The notes under the pieces were generated by a model that worked only from the letters and a program-made list of their open reading frames with translations, searched no databases and was not told where the DNA came from. Both the position numbers and the translations under genes were made by a program. Below, piece after piece: positions 53,129 to 64,000 of a stretch of 64,000 nucleotides of DNA (the first letter of the stretch is position 1; the number at the start of each line of letters is the position of its first letter). Source of the DNA: Thelonectria olida. Taxonomy: Eukaryota; Ascomycota; Sordariomycetes; Hypocreales; Nectriaceae. Where the stretch lies: the NCBI GenBank assembly GCA_020736575.1, contig JAGPYM010000054.1, positions 1 to 64,000 of the forward strand, written 5' to 3'.

Positions 53129-55185
53129 TGCTGGGGATGTGAGGTCCAATGGAGTCTTGCGGCGTCTATTAATCCTCGTGGGCATCGCCGTCTGCCACAC
53201 ATAAAGTAGACTCACATGCCCCTAAACGGGCGGCATCGTCTCGATTTGCCGTGGGAACATGCCGATCGAGTACCATGCGGAGATTGTGGGGGTGCTCCTT
53301 AAGCTTGGAATCACTCCACACTTGCTAACGGGGAGATAAAGTAGAGCAACTCCACCTCGAGTAACTGCAGAAGACATGTAGACGAGGCCTATCGCTTAAG
53401 GAGATTAGAACTCACTCAACTCGTTTAGAATCTTAGGAGGTAGTATCCGGGCACCGAAATGAGACCAAGAGCGAACGGGGTTTAAAGGAAGCTCTAGGCC
53501 CTGTAATGAAGCCAAAGGACTAGTATATACACACACCTCGAATCCTAGCAATGTACATATCCTAAGAATTGAACTTTACATGTGTCGTCGCATAGGCCTC
53601 AGAGTTGCTCTCAATTGTCACTATCTTTGTTGAACCCAAAGGCCTCATCGCAGAAAGGGAACAGTTCGGCGCTCTTGAAAGGCTAGCCAGCCGCTTGTTT
53701 TCAACCCTTGGCTTATTGTTTGCGAGGCGAGACTCAGGTCAGTTGGTCGTAGTCTATGGGGATCCGCCTTGTACCCCGCAAGGCGCCTCTACAGATCAGC
53801 TGCGCCATTGGTCAGTAGGATGCCCCGTCCTCCCACTTGACTCCGATCAGCCGGCAGAACTAGAACCGCGGGGTTGCGGAGCTGGGGTTAGCGCCTCGGG
53901 TTGGACCGGCCCAATTAACATCAATGTCCGTGTTGGTCGCCTCATCTCGCGTGCCACCGACAAGTTTGAACTGTCATCCAGCATAGCGCGCCCGCAAATA
54001 CTAGGCAGGACTATTGTAGAGTTGGAGTTAGTGTGTGCGGAGTAACCACACGGTTGGTGTAGCTCAGCCGTCGGTAAAGGCATCGGCATTTGGCTCTCTT
54101 ATTCAAGCGTTTCATATTCGAGGTTGGCGAGAGACTACACGCGGGAATGGTCTGTGACAGCTTACGTGATGATATGAATGAGCATCCTGATTATGCAGAT
54201 CACGTCCATCAAGGGTTAGCTTGTTAATGCACACGGCATAGCCCTGTCTAAGCCTGTGCCGCTGGAACTTAGGCACCTTGGCAGCGGCTCGATGCTGCTT
54301 GAGAGTATTAACGTGGTGGCTTAGCTTACAGCACAGCTTCTGACTGACGCAGGGGGAACGACGGCAATCTGAAACCATAGCCATCACGAGAAGTTGTATG
54401 TGATCCAAAATGAATGCTTCTTGAGCTTAAGGTGGATGAAGTCAATTCATTGCAGTTTTTTTCAACGGTGGTGACTTTGTCGACAAGCTTCAGTTATTCC
54501 TTACTCAAAATGCGTGTCCCAGCGCTGACACCCTTTTTGGCCTGGCAATTTCTCTGTTGGTCCTTCTCAGCGAATTGTTGGCTCTCTCTCCAGACAAAGC
54601 ACCACAGTCAACTCAAGTCCTTTCTACCGCAATGGAAAAACTCCCAATCGAAGTCCTATCTCGAACTGTTGAGCATCTGCGCGGCAAATATGTCTACAAT
54701 CCCGGCTTTATTACTTCCGTAAGCTTCATGTGGACTTTATCTTTCCCGCCCCAGGAGGGCCGGCGCTTGGGTCAGCTGACCTTTCCTATGCTAAATAATA
54801 GAAGCCATTCCCTGCTACTTCCTCTCTTCCAATGGGTTATTATCGCTGGCTTTTTTGTCTACCCTGAGCCATGAATCTTAATTTACCTTCCCATTGCACC
54901 AATGAGCAAATGAATTCAGTTACAATCACGTTAAAAAATATTAGGAAATCAATCTTTACTATTATATGCAGGCTTTAAATCATTTCCAAACAAGACACAG
55001 CCAGTGAGTTATAGGTCCAGAGAATGTATTGGGAGAGTCAGGGACGTGTATCCAACAAGGTAGTGGATTAGACCGAGAGGATCTATAATAAACATTGGTT
55101 GAGCGCATGCGACGCCCAGTTATCATAGACTTGTAGCGCTGTTCCCTCCCATATACAGCGAGGAGTTAAAGCGAAGTATGCAAAA
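53129..55185. other. large intergenic region with a short F-box-like fragment
   Basis: No complete gene was found in 2 kb. An open frame at 53605-54045 (plus, 146 codons) has no family resemblance. The F-box-like start at 54632 is listed separately. Confidence 0.45.
54632..54720 (+). pseudogene. F-box-like N-terminal fragment
   Basis: From an ATG at 54632 the sequence reads MEKLPIEVLSRTVEHLRGKY, the typical first helix of an F-box, then NPGFITS and a GTAAGC that could be a donor. No continuation of the domain was found downstream. It may be a first exon of a lost gene or a chance resemblance. Confidence 0.3.
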
Positions 55186-57139
55186 TTATAACTGCGCCTT
55201 AGAAATGTTCTCTAGAACATCAGCAATAACCTCAGTAGCCATCAGTACCTCCTCATCGCGGAGGCTCCAGCCAACAACTTGCACATGCGCAGGAGCGCCA
55301 TCCAGAGCATTTGCATCATCTGTTTACCGCGTTAGTTTAGTTTATGACGTTTGTCGCAGAGAGTTGCCGTTGTCCACAAGGAGATAGGCCGACTGGGCTA
55401 TACAATGGAGACTTACATCCTTCGACCTCTTCCGTATCAATCTTCTTGTTCGCCTTCAGGAAGGGAATAACGGTAGCAGGGCACTTGGATCGTCAGTCGT
55501 CTCCGAGAAATAGACAATTATGCGTCTTGAACCAGCACTTACATCCAATAGGTTCCAGATTATGGTATAGACTGGTAAGCCATAGCCCCAGTGAGGCATG
55601 CCGGTTCCTTGATGGGCAGGGCAAAGCAAAACGTCCATGCCCGTCTCGGCCCACTTGTTATGCCAGGCAAGACGATAATCGCCGCGGTCACCATTAAACT
55701 TCCAGACATCATCAAGCGTGCTCTTGGGCATCCCGGCCATCATTTGCCTCATATCCTTCATCGCGGGCAGGATCTCCTCGTCAGCGTCGTCAAGGAATTG
55801 CATCAGAGTGGCCTTCGTATCGAAGCCGAGAGAGTGGACATAGATGCCAGCGCAGTCGAGAGTCCCAGCGCCCTGCGGTGTCGATAATGGCACAATTTCA
55901 TGCCCAGCGGCCTTCAAAGCCTCGGCAGCCTCGCGTAGTGCTCGAAGAATCGGGGGAAACACGGGACTTTCAGGTGCGCCCTCCCAGTAGCCGATCTTGA
56001 GCTTCCTCTTGGGAACATTTATCCAGGGGATTGCGAGAGCGGTCGGGTCTCTTCTCCAGCCATCATTAGCGACAATGGCCTTGCAGAAGTAAGTAAGATC
56101 TCGGGCGCTATTGGCGTGGGGTCCAGCGGAGGGCAAAACTCCAGGCCAGCCTTTCGGGAAGTGGAACTGTTGGCCAGAAAAGGGGATTCGGTTTGCAGTT
56201 GGCTTAAATCCATAACAGCCATTAACAAGAGAAGGCGATCGAATAGAGCCACCGATATCGGTACCGAGGCCGAGAGGCGAGCCGCGGAAGCCAACTAAGG
56301 CTCCCTCCCCGGTGCTGCTGCCGGCAGCACCCAAGGTAAGCTTGTGCGGGTTCAGGGTAACGCCAAACACGTTGTTTTCACCTTCCATCGACTAGGTTTT
56401 AGCTGTGAGTCAAGTTCTTGCTGCAAGCCCTGTGGAGCGTGCCATGCTAAGGTGCCATGTGGGACTTACGAAAAGGCCTTGAGGAACGTTTGTCTTGCAA
56501 TAAAATACGGCACCATCTTCGAGGAGGATATCGACAATAGGCGAGTTCTCCTCGGCTACTGGCTTAGGCAAGTATGCGACGAAGCCCAGAGTAGCGGCTT
56601 CACCCTTGACCATCCACATGTCCTTGGATATATTGGTAAGCACTGCACCACTGAAGTAGAGGATAGGCAAACCTTAAGACTGATGGGCAACCCGTGGAAG
56701 GGTCCTATAGGCTTTCCCTCACGGGCCAGGTAGGCATCCAACTCCTTTGCTCTCTCAAGCGCTTTATCAAAGAAAATCTCCGTCAAGGGGTTGATCTTTT
56801 GCCGTGTTAGCAACTTTTAGATATGAGGACAACCGGCTAGACACGTACTAGCTGCTGGGCGATAGCGGCGCGCTTGCAAAACGCCGTGGTCACCTCAAGG
56901 GACGATAGAGTGCCAGAGGCAAGCTTACTGAGAAGGGCGGTGGCATCGTACTTCTCGGTGATTTCGCGTTCCCGTTTGGTGAGGAGATTGGTCTGATGAA
57001 GGAGATCAAAGGCACTGATGGGATTGTCTCGATGGGCCTGGCTCGTAATCCTTTCATCCAGGCGCCATTCAGCAGGGATTCGCGAGTCTCGGAAAGCCCG
57101 CTTCTCGCGGATGAGTGCCTGCCAATCTGTTGTCGACAT
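55186..57139 (-). CDS. amidase (amidase signature family)
   Basis: Six exons (57139-56849, 56795-56673, 56622-56470, 56391-55543, 55483-55417, 55319-55186) give 538 residues, normal for fungal acetamidase-like enzymes. The N-terminus (STTDWQALIREKRAFRDSRI) is typical of this branch. The catalytic lysine is in GLPISLKD at the junction of exons 2 and 3. The glycine- and serine-rich signature starts GAAGSSTGEGALVGFRGS and ends GTDIGGSIRSP, holding the cis-serine and the nucleophile serine. AHVQVVGWSLRDEEVLMA closes the protein. No signal peptide is present, so it is cytosolic. The enzyme hydrolyses a small or hydrophobic amide to an acid and ammonia. It has no obvious partner genes; the neighbours are a gene-poor gap and a receptor gene. 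Confidence 0.9.
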
Positions 57140-58204
57140 GGTGATAGTTGGTCGCTGAGGCAGGATATGGATAGAATAAGTGAACAGGCAATGGAGGAGC
57201 GATTCTGGTCTGCGCTGGCAGCTTGATCATGGACGTAACTGTGTCAATTCCATGAGGCAAGCCTGCCAACTATATAGCCAACACGGCGGCTGCTCAAGCC
57301 TGTCTCATGACACCTCGGTAGTCCTAATAGTTCGGCTCGAGCGGAGGAGTACGCATGTAAGTACGGCTAATTCAGCGGTGCCTATCTTCTTGCCAAATGA
57401 GGACCCTAAGACTGAACCTCGACGCAGTCCAATCATTCTGCCTAACTCTGCCTCTTTGAATATCCCATTTTGGTTACGTTTCATCCACTAGGCTAAATAC
57501 AACCGCGAGGCGGCCTGAATTATCTGCCCCTAGTTCCGAGCAATCTGCAGCAAGGTTCCGTGGGCCCCAAGCCCTAACCCCTTTTATGACGGGCATTCTG
57601 ATATCTGAATTGTAACTTACCCCGCGTTTTGCAGTTTGCTTGAACCTTTGGCGTGGCTTGCCCACACCGGGAGTGGGGGTGGGGAGGGAGATCCGGCTTC
57701 CAGGTTCGCTCTCGCCGACTCGTCCAAGCCTGGAGTCGAGTAGGCGTCCCTGCCAATCGGAAGTTGCTAATTCTAGTGGCAGACTGCCCAGACTACCACC
57801 GGGAAGGGTCCAACTTTGACATTGCGAAATGTCAAACATGACTCTGCGGTAATAGCCTGTGATAGCCCTGACGCGCCAGCCCCAAAGGCTTGCAGGGTTT
57901 TTCTTTTTTCTTTCAGTCCTCGGCTCTGTCCCTCCGCAACAACAACGGCGTTCTCTAGTACCAAGATAAGCTGCCCTGATTCTACTAAACATCAAGTCAA
58001 AGCGGCGTCATCCTGACTCCATCCACCTAGCGCAGTTAGTCAAGGGGGCAGGCGGCTGCACTCGTTCCCGTGTCTCGCTGGGAAACCCTGGGATAGATTG
58101 TGGTTGCCGACGCGAACACATTTATTGCTGGCTTCCCCAGGCTTGGACCTGTGGATCCTACTGTGGAACATCATACCTTGTCATGCAGCCCGCGTGCAGC
58201 AATC
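57140..58204. other. divergent promoter region: amidase and CFEM receptor
   Basis: One kilobase between two start codons contains no supported gene. A 173-codon open frame at 57474-57995 (minus) is arginine-, glycine- and proline-rich without a family match and is probably a chance frame in GC-rich sequence. Confidence 0.5.
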
Positions 58205-59823
58205 ATGGCATTGCGTAGTCTCCTGCTGCTGTTTCCATTGCTGGCCTTGTCGTCCTTGACGCAGGCTTTTCCACAGTCACCCGACAATATGGGCTTCCCC
58301 CCATGCGCGGTATGTGTTGTTCGCCCACCGCTGTATCAGTATCGACGAAGCACCTATCCAGATCGATCTCGTTATACATCCCAAACTAGGATCATTACTA
58401 ACATGCTCTTCAGATCCATTGTATAGGTGTACCCCTCGACGAAGTTCAGTGCGACAGCACCAATCAGACTTGTGTCTGTATGAGCGAGCAGTTTCAAAGA
58501 AATTTGTCCAATTGTGTCACGGTCAACTGCCCGGTCCCAGAAGCCCTCCGTAAGCTCCGAGTTATCCTTTCCCTTTGCACTTTCCACTCCCTGTACTGGG
58601 CCACAACATCCTGGCTGACTAGACTCAACCGACACAGTTGCGCTTAATGTCAGCCATACTGCAAGTGGTAGCACCGTCCGTGACCGCTCGCAAACGTTCA
58701 TCATCAGCTCCACGGTACTGAATGCGCTCGCCGGTGTCTTCGTCATTATGCGCTTTTCCTATAAGCACTTCGCCAAAATGGAACTGCGCTGGGACGATTG
58801 GGTTGTGCTTGCTACTATGGTCTCAGCAACCACTATGGGGGTTCTTAGCATCCACGGCATTTGTGGCCATGGCCTGGGTAGAGATATCTGGACGCTCACT
58901 CCAGAAGACATTTCTTCGTTCGGGTTTTATTTCTATTTACTAACCATCCTCTATTATCTTTGCATTGCTCTCAACAAAGAAGCGTTAATCCTCTTTTATA
59001 TATACATCTTTCCTTCCCAAGGGATCCAGAGGCTGCTCCGAGTCACTGCGGTCTTCATTGCAGTTCATGGGCTAGTATTCACTATGGTTGCTATCTTTCA
59101 GTGCCGGCCCGTCCAATACGTATGGACTCGGTGGACCGGAGCCTCTGAGGGTAGCTGTATCCCTATTAACACTGTGAGCTGGTTGAGCTCTGTGCTCAGT
59201 GTCGCTTTGGATCTATGGATGCTAGCGATTCCGCTGTGGCAACTGCGACACCTCCAGCTTCACTGGAAGAGGAAGGTTGGTGTAGGTGTTATGTTTTGTG
59301 TCGGCACATTGTAAGTATCCCTCTCCCGCTTTCCCGAGTCTTCGGGAGACTTGGACCAGTTCTGTACTAACGTTAGGCTAGTGTGACCGTGGTCAGTATC
59401 CTACGCTTCCAATCCATCGTTGCCTTCGCCAAGTCTCCGAACATAACCTGGGATTATTTCGACATTTCTCTATGGTCTATGGCCGAGGCCTTCGTCGGCG
59501 TAATCTGCACCTCCTTACCCGTTTTCCGTCTGCTGGTTGTTCGTCTCTTCCCTGCGCTATCCGGCTCATCATGCCACGATTCCCGTCACCATCAGCGCCA
59601 ACACCAATCGAACGGTCACTTCACGAGCATACTGGATCGAAGCCACGGAACCAGTATTGTCACCTCGACTAGGCTACCGGCCGGGACTGAAACTGACTTG
59701 AAAAGTCAAGGTATCTTATTCCAGCAGACTTTTGAGGTGCAATACGGCGATGGCGACGAGATTCGTCTCGTGCATGAGATGTCAGACCTGCCACCGGCCT
59801 GTGACGGTCGTGCGCTCCCATAA
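58205..59823 (+). CDS. CFEM-domain seven-helix receptor (Pth11-like)
   Basis: Four exons (58205-58309, 58414-58549, 58638-59310, 59382-59823) give 451 residues. A signal peptide (MALRSLLLLFPLLALSSLTQA) is followed by a cysteine-rich CFEM-like domain: PPCAIHCIGVPLDEVQC, then QTCVCMSEQFQRNLSNC and VNCPVPEAL. The rest has seven hydrophobic segments, with KMELRWDDWVVLATMV, ALNKEALILFYIYIF, FQCRPVQYVWTRW, and the WDYFDISLWSMAEAFVGVIC block that is diagnostic of this integral membrane family. The tail of about 110 residues is polar and cytosolic. The founding member, Pth11 of the rice blast fungus, senses surface cues before infection. The ligand here is unknown. The exon boundaries are supported by GTATGT, GTAAGC and GTAAGT donors. 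A longer start at 58100 is possible but would bury the signal peptide. Confidence 0.9.
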
Positions 59824-61399
59824 GATGAGGCTGATGTTGGCGGAAGGGCAAGGCGCGTAGCTTGGGGAATTCTTGTGATTTTATGTTGATATTTAAGGAG
59901 AGACAGGATTCCACAAAGGAAATAGTTAATAGCTATACACAAGTCATTGTATCCTTGTTGACTCACGCTACAGTCAGTCGGCCATGGTGGCGAGTATAAG
60001 ATAATAATTGCACGATACGACAGTCCAGCGGATGCCCGCACCTTCCCCCTTTTACCGCTTAGCCGAATGGCCTTTGTATTTAAAAAGCATTGGAGCTGAA
60101 TTCAACCTTAATTGGCCCATCTACATGGTTAAGGCTTACAACAAGAAAACCAGGTGGTTCCCGAGAACATTCGTAATTACCTTCGGAGCCATTAGCACTT
60201 CCTCGTCCTGCCCTGTCCACCCAACAACCACTTGGACGCTACAAGTAGCTATAACTGCACAAGGAACACGAAGTCCTGGTCCCACAAACAAGATGCGAAA
60301 GCGAGGCACGGGGTTAAACAGCGCGGTCTGAGTCTTTGCCCGCAGTCGCGCTCCACCATACGGGCAGGAAATTCGTCAGTTATCGACCGCCTCGAGTAAA
60401 TGCCCATCGAGCTTCCCAAAGTGGTGTTGCGTCCCCTCCTTTCTGTGCATGCACCCGACCGGCTATCTACTGTAACTAGCCACATGTCTTGTGTTTCTGC
60501 CGGAAGCTCGGAATGTGTAACCTTGACTATCTCGGATCGAGCCGTGACATGGCCGCTAACGAAGGAAATGGATGTTATCCGGACATCTCCTGCTCAGTCC
60601 GACGGCTTCAGTACGGACGCACCGGGGGGCTTGGATCCACATCTGACGCTAACTCCGCTTCCGCTTCCGCTTCCGCTTCCGCTCAATTGTGAACTCCTGT
60701 TGGGAGCCTTGTCATGCAGCTGGCTGACAGGGGGCACGTTTAACCAGTCTCGGGCGCCAGTACATACACACAGTAGCTTTGTTATTTCTCCTCCATTTAT
60801 CCAGAGCAGCTATTGGCCAGTTTGCCAAGAGGCTAATTCAGAGTTTATAAAGGAAGGCTCCACGAATCCCCAGTGGCTGCTATCAGCCCAAGGCAACGAA
60901 ACGAAGGAAGGCTGTTAAACCTATTATCACCAATGGGTAGAGTGCGCATCGTCGCTCAATTAGCCTGATCTGTGCCATGCCATGCCCCATACGCAAGCCG
61001 TCCTTGTCTAGAATCACTGCAGACGCGGGAGCATGGGCAGCTGCGCCAGCTCTTAAAACGACAAAAAAGTCGGCCTCTATGGCAGCCACAAACCCGTTGC
61101 GCCCGAACAGCCCAGCCTTGTTGGGACTGGCTCTGGGGGGCATGTGGTCAACGGTAGGTAGACTTGCGCTGGCGGCTGCTGCCTCGGTTCTCCCCGACCT
61201 GTGTGGTAGAACAGGGAGAAATAGCAAACAACAGCTCGGAGATCAATCCATGAAGCAAAGCCACTTAGACTCGCATTCAGAATCGGGAGCTCAGTTTCGC
61301 CTCCGTATTTTTACCCCTAACTAACAATGCGCCTCCGCCTCCCATCCCATCGCTCGACCGCTCAAATCTTGCTATAAGTAATCTCTCTGCTCGACACGG
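59824..61399. other. intergenic, nothing recognised apart from a microsatellite
   Basis: Open frames at 60400-60918 (plus) and 60883-61227 (minus) have no family features. The 6-base microsatellite is listed separately. The right end leads into the truncated regulator. Confidence 0.5.
60654..60684 (+). repeat. (CCGCTT)n microsatellite
   Basis: About five tandem copies of the six-base unit CCGCTT. A multiple of three could code for a short dipeptide repeat, but no gene is evident here. Confidence 0.8.
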
Positions 61400-62252
61400 C
61401 CATAGCCTGTCAAGGGTGCTTCCACCAGCAAACACTCATTTATGGAGGCGTCGCCGCCCACGACGCATCCAGCAGGCCTGCGCCCGATGTCGTCGTCAGA
61501 AGTTGCGTGTGAGGCCCCCCTCTCCAATCTAATCTCTGCTCCCAGTCCGCTTCTCGTATTCTCGCTCGAGACTATTGCGCTAACTGACTTTCCTGTCAAG
61601 TGCGACCCGTACCGCCCTTGTGCTATGTGCGAGCGGGCTGACGAAGTATGCCGCGAACAGGAGTCGCCGCGTCCGTCGGGACGGTACGTCATTGTCTCAT
61701 TCACCGTGGCCATGTTGCTTCGTTAGTTGTACGATCTGACCCTAGACCTTGAGTTCCAGGCGACGAGTCACCCGTAACACAACTGATACTTGTGCTTCGG
61801 CGAACTCGGGCGAACGAGAAGCACCGAAAACCACGGGCTTGCCCACACCTCTTGATCACCCATCATCCGCCCATTCACATGACTTTGCACATTCCGATGC
61901 AACGGCCCAGCCATCTGGCATATTTGTGCAACAGACGGGCGTCCGTGATGATCCAAACATCAACACCGACCGCCTCAGCCCGCCATGTTCCCGTGTCGAC
62001 GACAGCTTTGGAGCATCAGGGCACAATATGGCCAACCTCTTCACTGCCAGGTCTCGGTCCATATTCCGGCGTGTGCAACCCAGTCCAGCATCGCCCCCCG
62101 GACGCAGTCCAGACCGAACCCTCTGGGGGATACATCTGCTACCCGTGTTACGCAAAAGGTACGGATCCTGTGAGGGTCGTTGGCTTACGCTCCTCGCCCT
62201 GCTCATCGACACTGACTTCCATTTGTTAGAATATGAGCGTGATATAGGATAA
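61400..62252 (+). pseudogene. Zn2Cys6 transcription factor truncated at its 3' end
   Basis: Three exon pieces (to 61508, 61601-61683, 61760-62252) join in frame. The zinc cluster is complete and split at the usual place: RRIQQACARCRRQKLR, then CDPYRPCAMCERADEVC. A serine-, proline- and threonine-rich linker follows, and the frame ends at 62252 after LLEYERDIG with no fungal_trans domain. Directly after, the sequence turns into an AT-rich block that fills the rest of the window. The protein has about 230 residues where 500-800 are normal, so the gene was probably cut by an inserted repeat. No start codon is evident in the frame of the first piece, so the 5' end is also uncertain. If still expressed, it would be a DNA-binding domain without a regulatory domain. 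Confidence 0.65.
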
Positions 62253-64000
62253 AGAGAGTTGATATTCTTGTTAAACTAAGAAAGGAGGGGATCTAGTCTT
62301 AGTTATATAGGATAAAGTCTATATATTAGCTGACTTGGAGCTTGGAATATGGTCCTTTAAGGCCCACTTCTAATACTCCCACTCGAGCCCAAATTGGCTG
62401 TTTCTATAGTCCGAGAGTGTGGCCTAGTAAAAACCCAGAAAAATACCTTTATAGGTGAAAATGATTAGGAAAAGGTGCTTAATATATATTCTAATTACAG
62501 ACTAGGGTTTAGGTTTTTCTACTCCTACTTACTTAAGAAATAATAGAGCTAGGTGAAGCCTAATATAGATAAGCTATTATATATAATTCCTATGCAGCCT
62601 TATATTTAGCCTTATTTTTTAAATGTCTTATAGGATATATTACTAACTAATTTAAGCTTTTTATAGAAGTTAATAAATTAAAGGGCTTTAAGGGCTTTAG
62701 TTAGTCTGTTAGCCATTTAGCAGTTAGTTAGTATTTAAGTTATTTTAATTTTATTAAATGTAACCTTCTCTTATATAAAGTAGTATTAAATATTAATATG
62801 CTTTATTTTAGTATGAAATTAAGGGTTTTTTACTATTATAATTGCATTTTAATTCTTACTATAAATTATTATTATTATAATATAGTTTTAATTAAGAAGT
62901 TTACTTAAAAGAGACCTTAGCTAGATGGCTTTCTTTATTATATATATCTATTTTATATATTTAGTTTTATATATAAATAAGGTAATAGTTATAATAATTT
63001 GGTTAATTCCTAACGGATAAGACTAGAGGGTTCTAGGTTTATATTAATAGAAAGATTAGGGTATTAAGGTCTAAGTAATATAGTGGGTTATTATATCTAG
63101 TAATATACTTAAGGTAGATAAGTATAATTAAATTATATTAAAAGCTAAAATAGCTATATCTATCTAATATACTAAATAAATATATTTATATATTAAGTGT
63201 TCTTTTAGGGACTAATAAAGTTAAAGGATTAGTTTAGGGTAGAATTATTAGAACTATTAGTTAGTCCTTATTAGTCTTTTAATAATATTTTATATAAGAT
63301 TATAAAAAAGTGGGGCTATCTGTAGTTCTGCCGTCCTAGACCGCTTTAGTAGGAGTTAGGTTATATATAAGCTATAATATAATATCTCCCTTCTATTAGT
63401 CTTATCCTTAAGGCTATATAAGTAGACTATAGTTAATTTTCTTATTAGTAAGTTAAATTTGTTTTTTAAAATATTCTATTATACTAATATTATATCTAAT
63501 TGCATTTTAAAATAAAAATCTTCTTATAAATTGAAAGAGTATAAGGCTTTTATTTTATATATTAATACTTTTAGTTTTAAGACTATATTTTGTTATTATT
63601 ATTATTATTTAAAAATCTCTTATAATACTATTAGGGATTATTTATACTAGTGTTTTAACTATATAGAGGCTAAGGTGGTTTATAATAGTGCAGGAGTGGT
63701 TTTATTTTATAAGTTTTTAAGTTCTTTTTTTAATAGCTAGTTCTCAGCTAACTGCTTAATATTTAAAAATATATACAAGTGGAAATACTTAAAAAGTGAG
63801 GAGCTAGAGGCTAAGGAGGTGCTAAAAGTAATAATAGCTTATTTTATTTAGATTTGAAAATAAAAGTATTTATTAAAGAAGAAGGGGGAGGACCTGGTTT
63901 TTTATAGTTTATAGGGTTTAAAAGAGTTGGGTGTTTTAGTATATAAGGAGCCTATAGCAGTATTAAAGGCTATGTCCCTAGGGGCTTTTAATTTTATTAA
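62253..64000. repeat. AT-rich block, probable RIP-mutated transposon
   Basis: About 1.75 kb to the window edge is strongly AT-rich, with many TpA and few CpA steps and stops in every frame. A faint coding trace is visible near 63780-63960 on the plus strand (W-K-Y-L-K, then K-K-K-G-E-D-L-V), which resembles the lysine-rich tail of a transposase but cannot be assigned. A short GC-richer patch lies at about 63310-63355. The block continues beyond the window. Confidence 0.65.

Noticed and set aside
53605..54045. 146-codon open frame
   Set aside because: No resemblance to a known family and no splice or promoter support.
54053..54100. tRNA-like string (TGGTGTAGCTCAG, then GGTAAAGGCATCGG)
   Set aside because: The start resembles a D-arm, but no matching anticodon stem, T-arm or acceptor pairing follows.
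57474..57995. 173-codon minus-strand frame upstream of the amidase
   Set aside because: Composition is that of a chance frame in GC-rich sequence, with no domain.

Overview
This window is eukaryotic and comes from a filamentous ascomycete (Pezizomycotina, probably a Sordariomycete; the exact genus cannot be fixed from the sequence alone). The evidence is short introns (mostly 48-112 nt, GT-AG, with CTAAC-like branch points), many Zn2Cys6 transcription factors, typical plant-associated gene families (small secreted cysteine-rich protein, CFEM receptor, GH78/GH79, tannase, RTA1, TRI5-type terpene synthase), and blocks of extreme AT content that look like RIP-mutated repeats. Gene models below were assembled by hand from reading frames and splice sites; all exon sums close in frame.

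Layout. 0-7 kb: 5' end of an M28 glutamate-carboxypeptidase-like peptidase, a decayed MFS transporter, a small secreted cysteine-rich protein (effector-like) and a decayed F-box gene. 7-22.4 kb: a compact carbohydrate/glycoside locus containing an MFS sugar transporter and a Zn2Cys6 regulator that share a divergent promoter, a GH78 alpha-L-rhamnosidase, a secreted GH79 beta-glucuronidase-like enzyme, a second, structurally different GH78 alpha-L-rhamnosidase, and a second MFS sugar transporter. This looks like a dedicated system for a plant compound carrying rhamnose and glucuronic acid. 23-29 kb: another Zn2Cys6 regulator, an AT-rich island that ends at the stop codon of a tannase/feruloyl-esterase gene, and a secreted epoxide-hydrolase-like enzyme.

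29.5-35.7 kb: a module of two RTA1-family membrane proteins around a Zn2Cys6/UPC2-like regulator, plus a degenerate second UPC2-like regulator. All three promoters carry helically phased copies of a motif, (T/C)T(A/G)AACGA, whose reverse complement matches the yeast Upc2 AR1 element TCGTTYAG. 36.8-39.7 kb: two relics (sterol glucosyltransferase, ferric reductase). 40.7-53.1 kb: a probable sesquiterpenoid locus with a TRI5-family terpene synthase, a regulator combining C2H2 and Zn2Cys6 fingers, a cytochrome P450, a broken C2H2/Zn2Cys6 regulator and a zinc alcohol dehydrogenase.

55-62 kb: an amidase, a CFEM-domain Pth11-like receptor, and a Zn2Cys6 regulator cut off at its 3' end by an AT-rich block (62.25-64 kb) that fills the right edge. 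Pseudogenes and AT-rich blocks are interspersed with clustered metabolic genes throughout, as in a fast-evolving accessory region. No rRNA, tRNA or CRISPR array was recognised.
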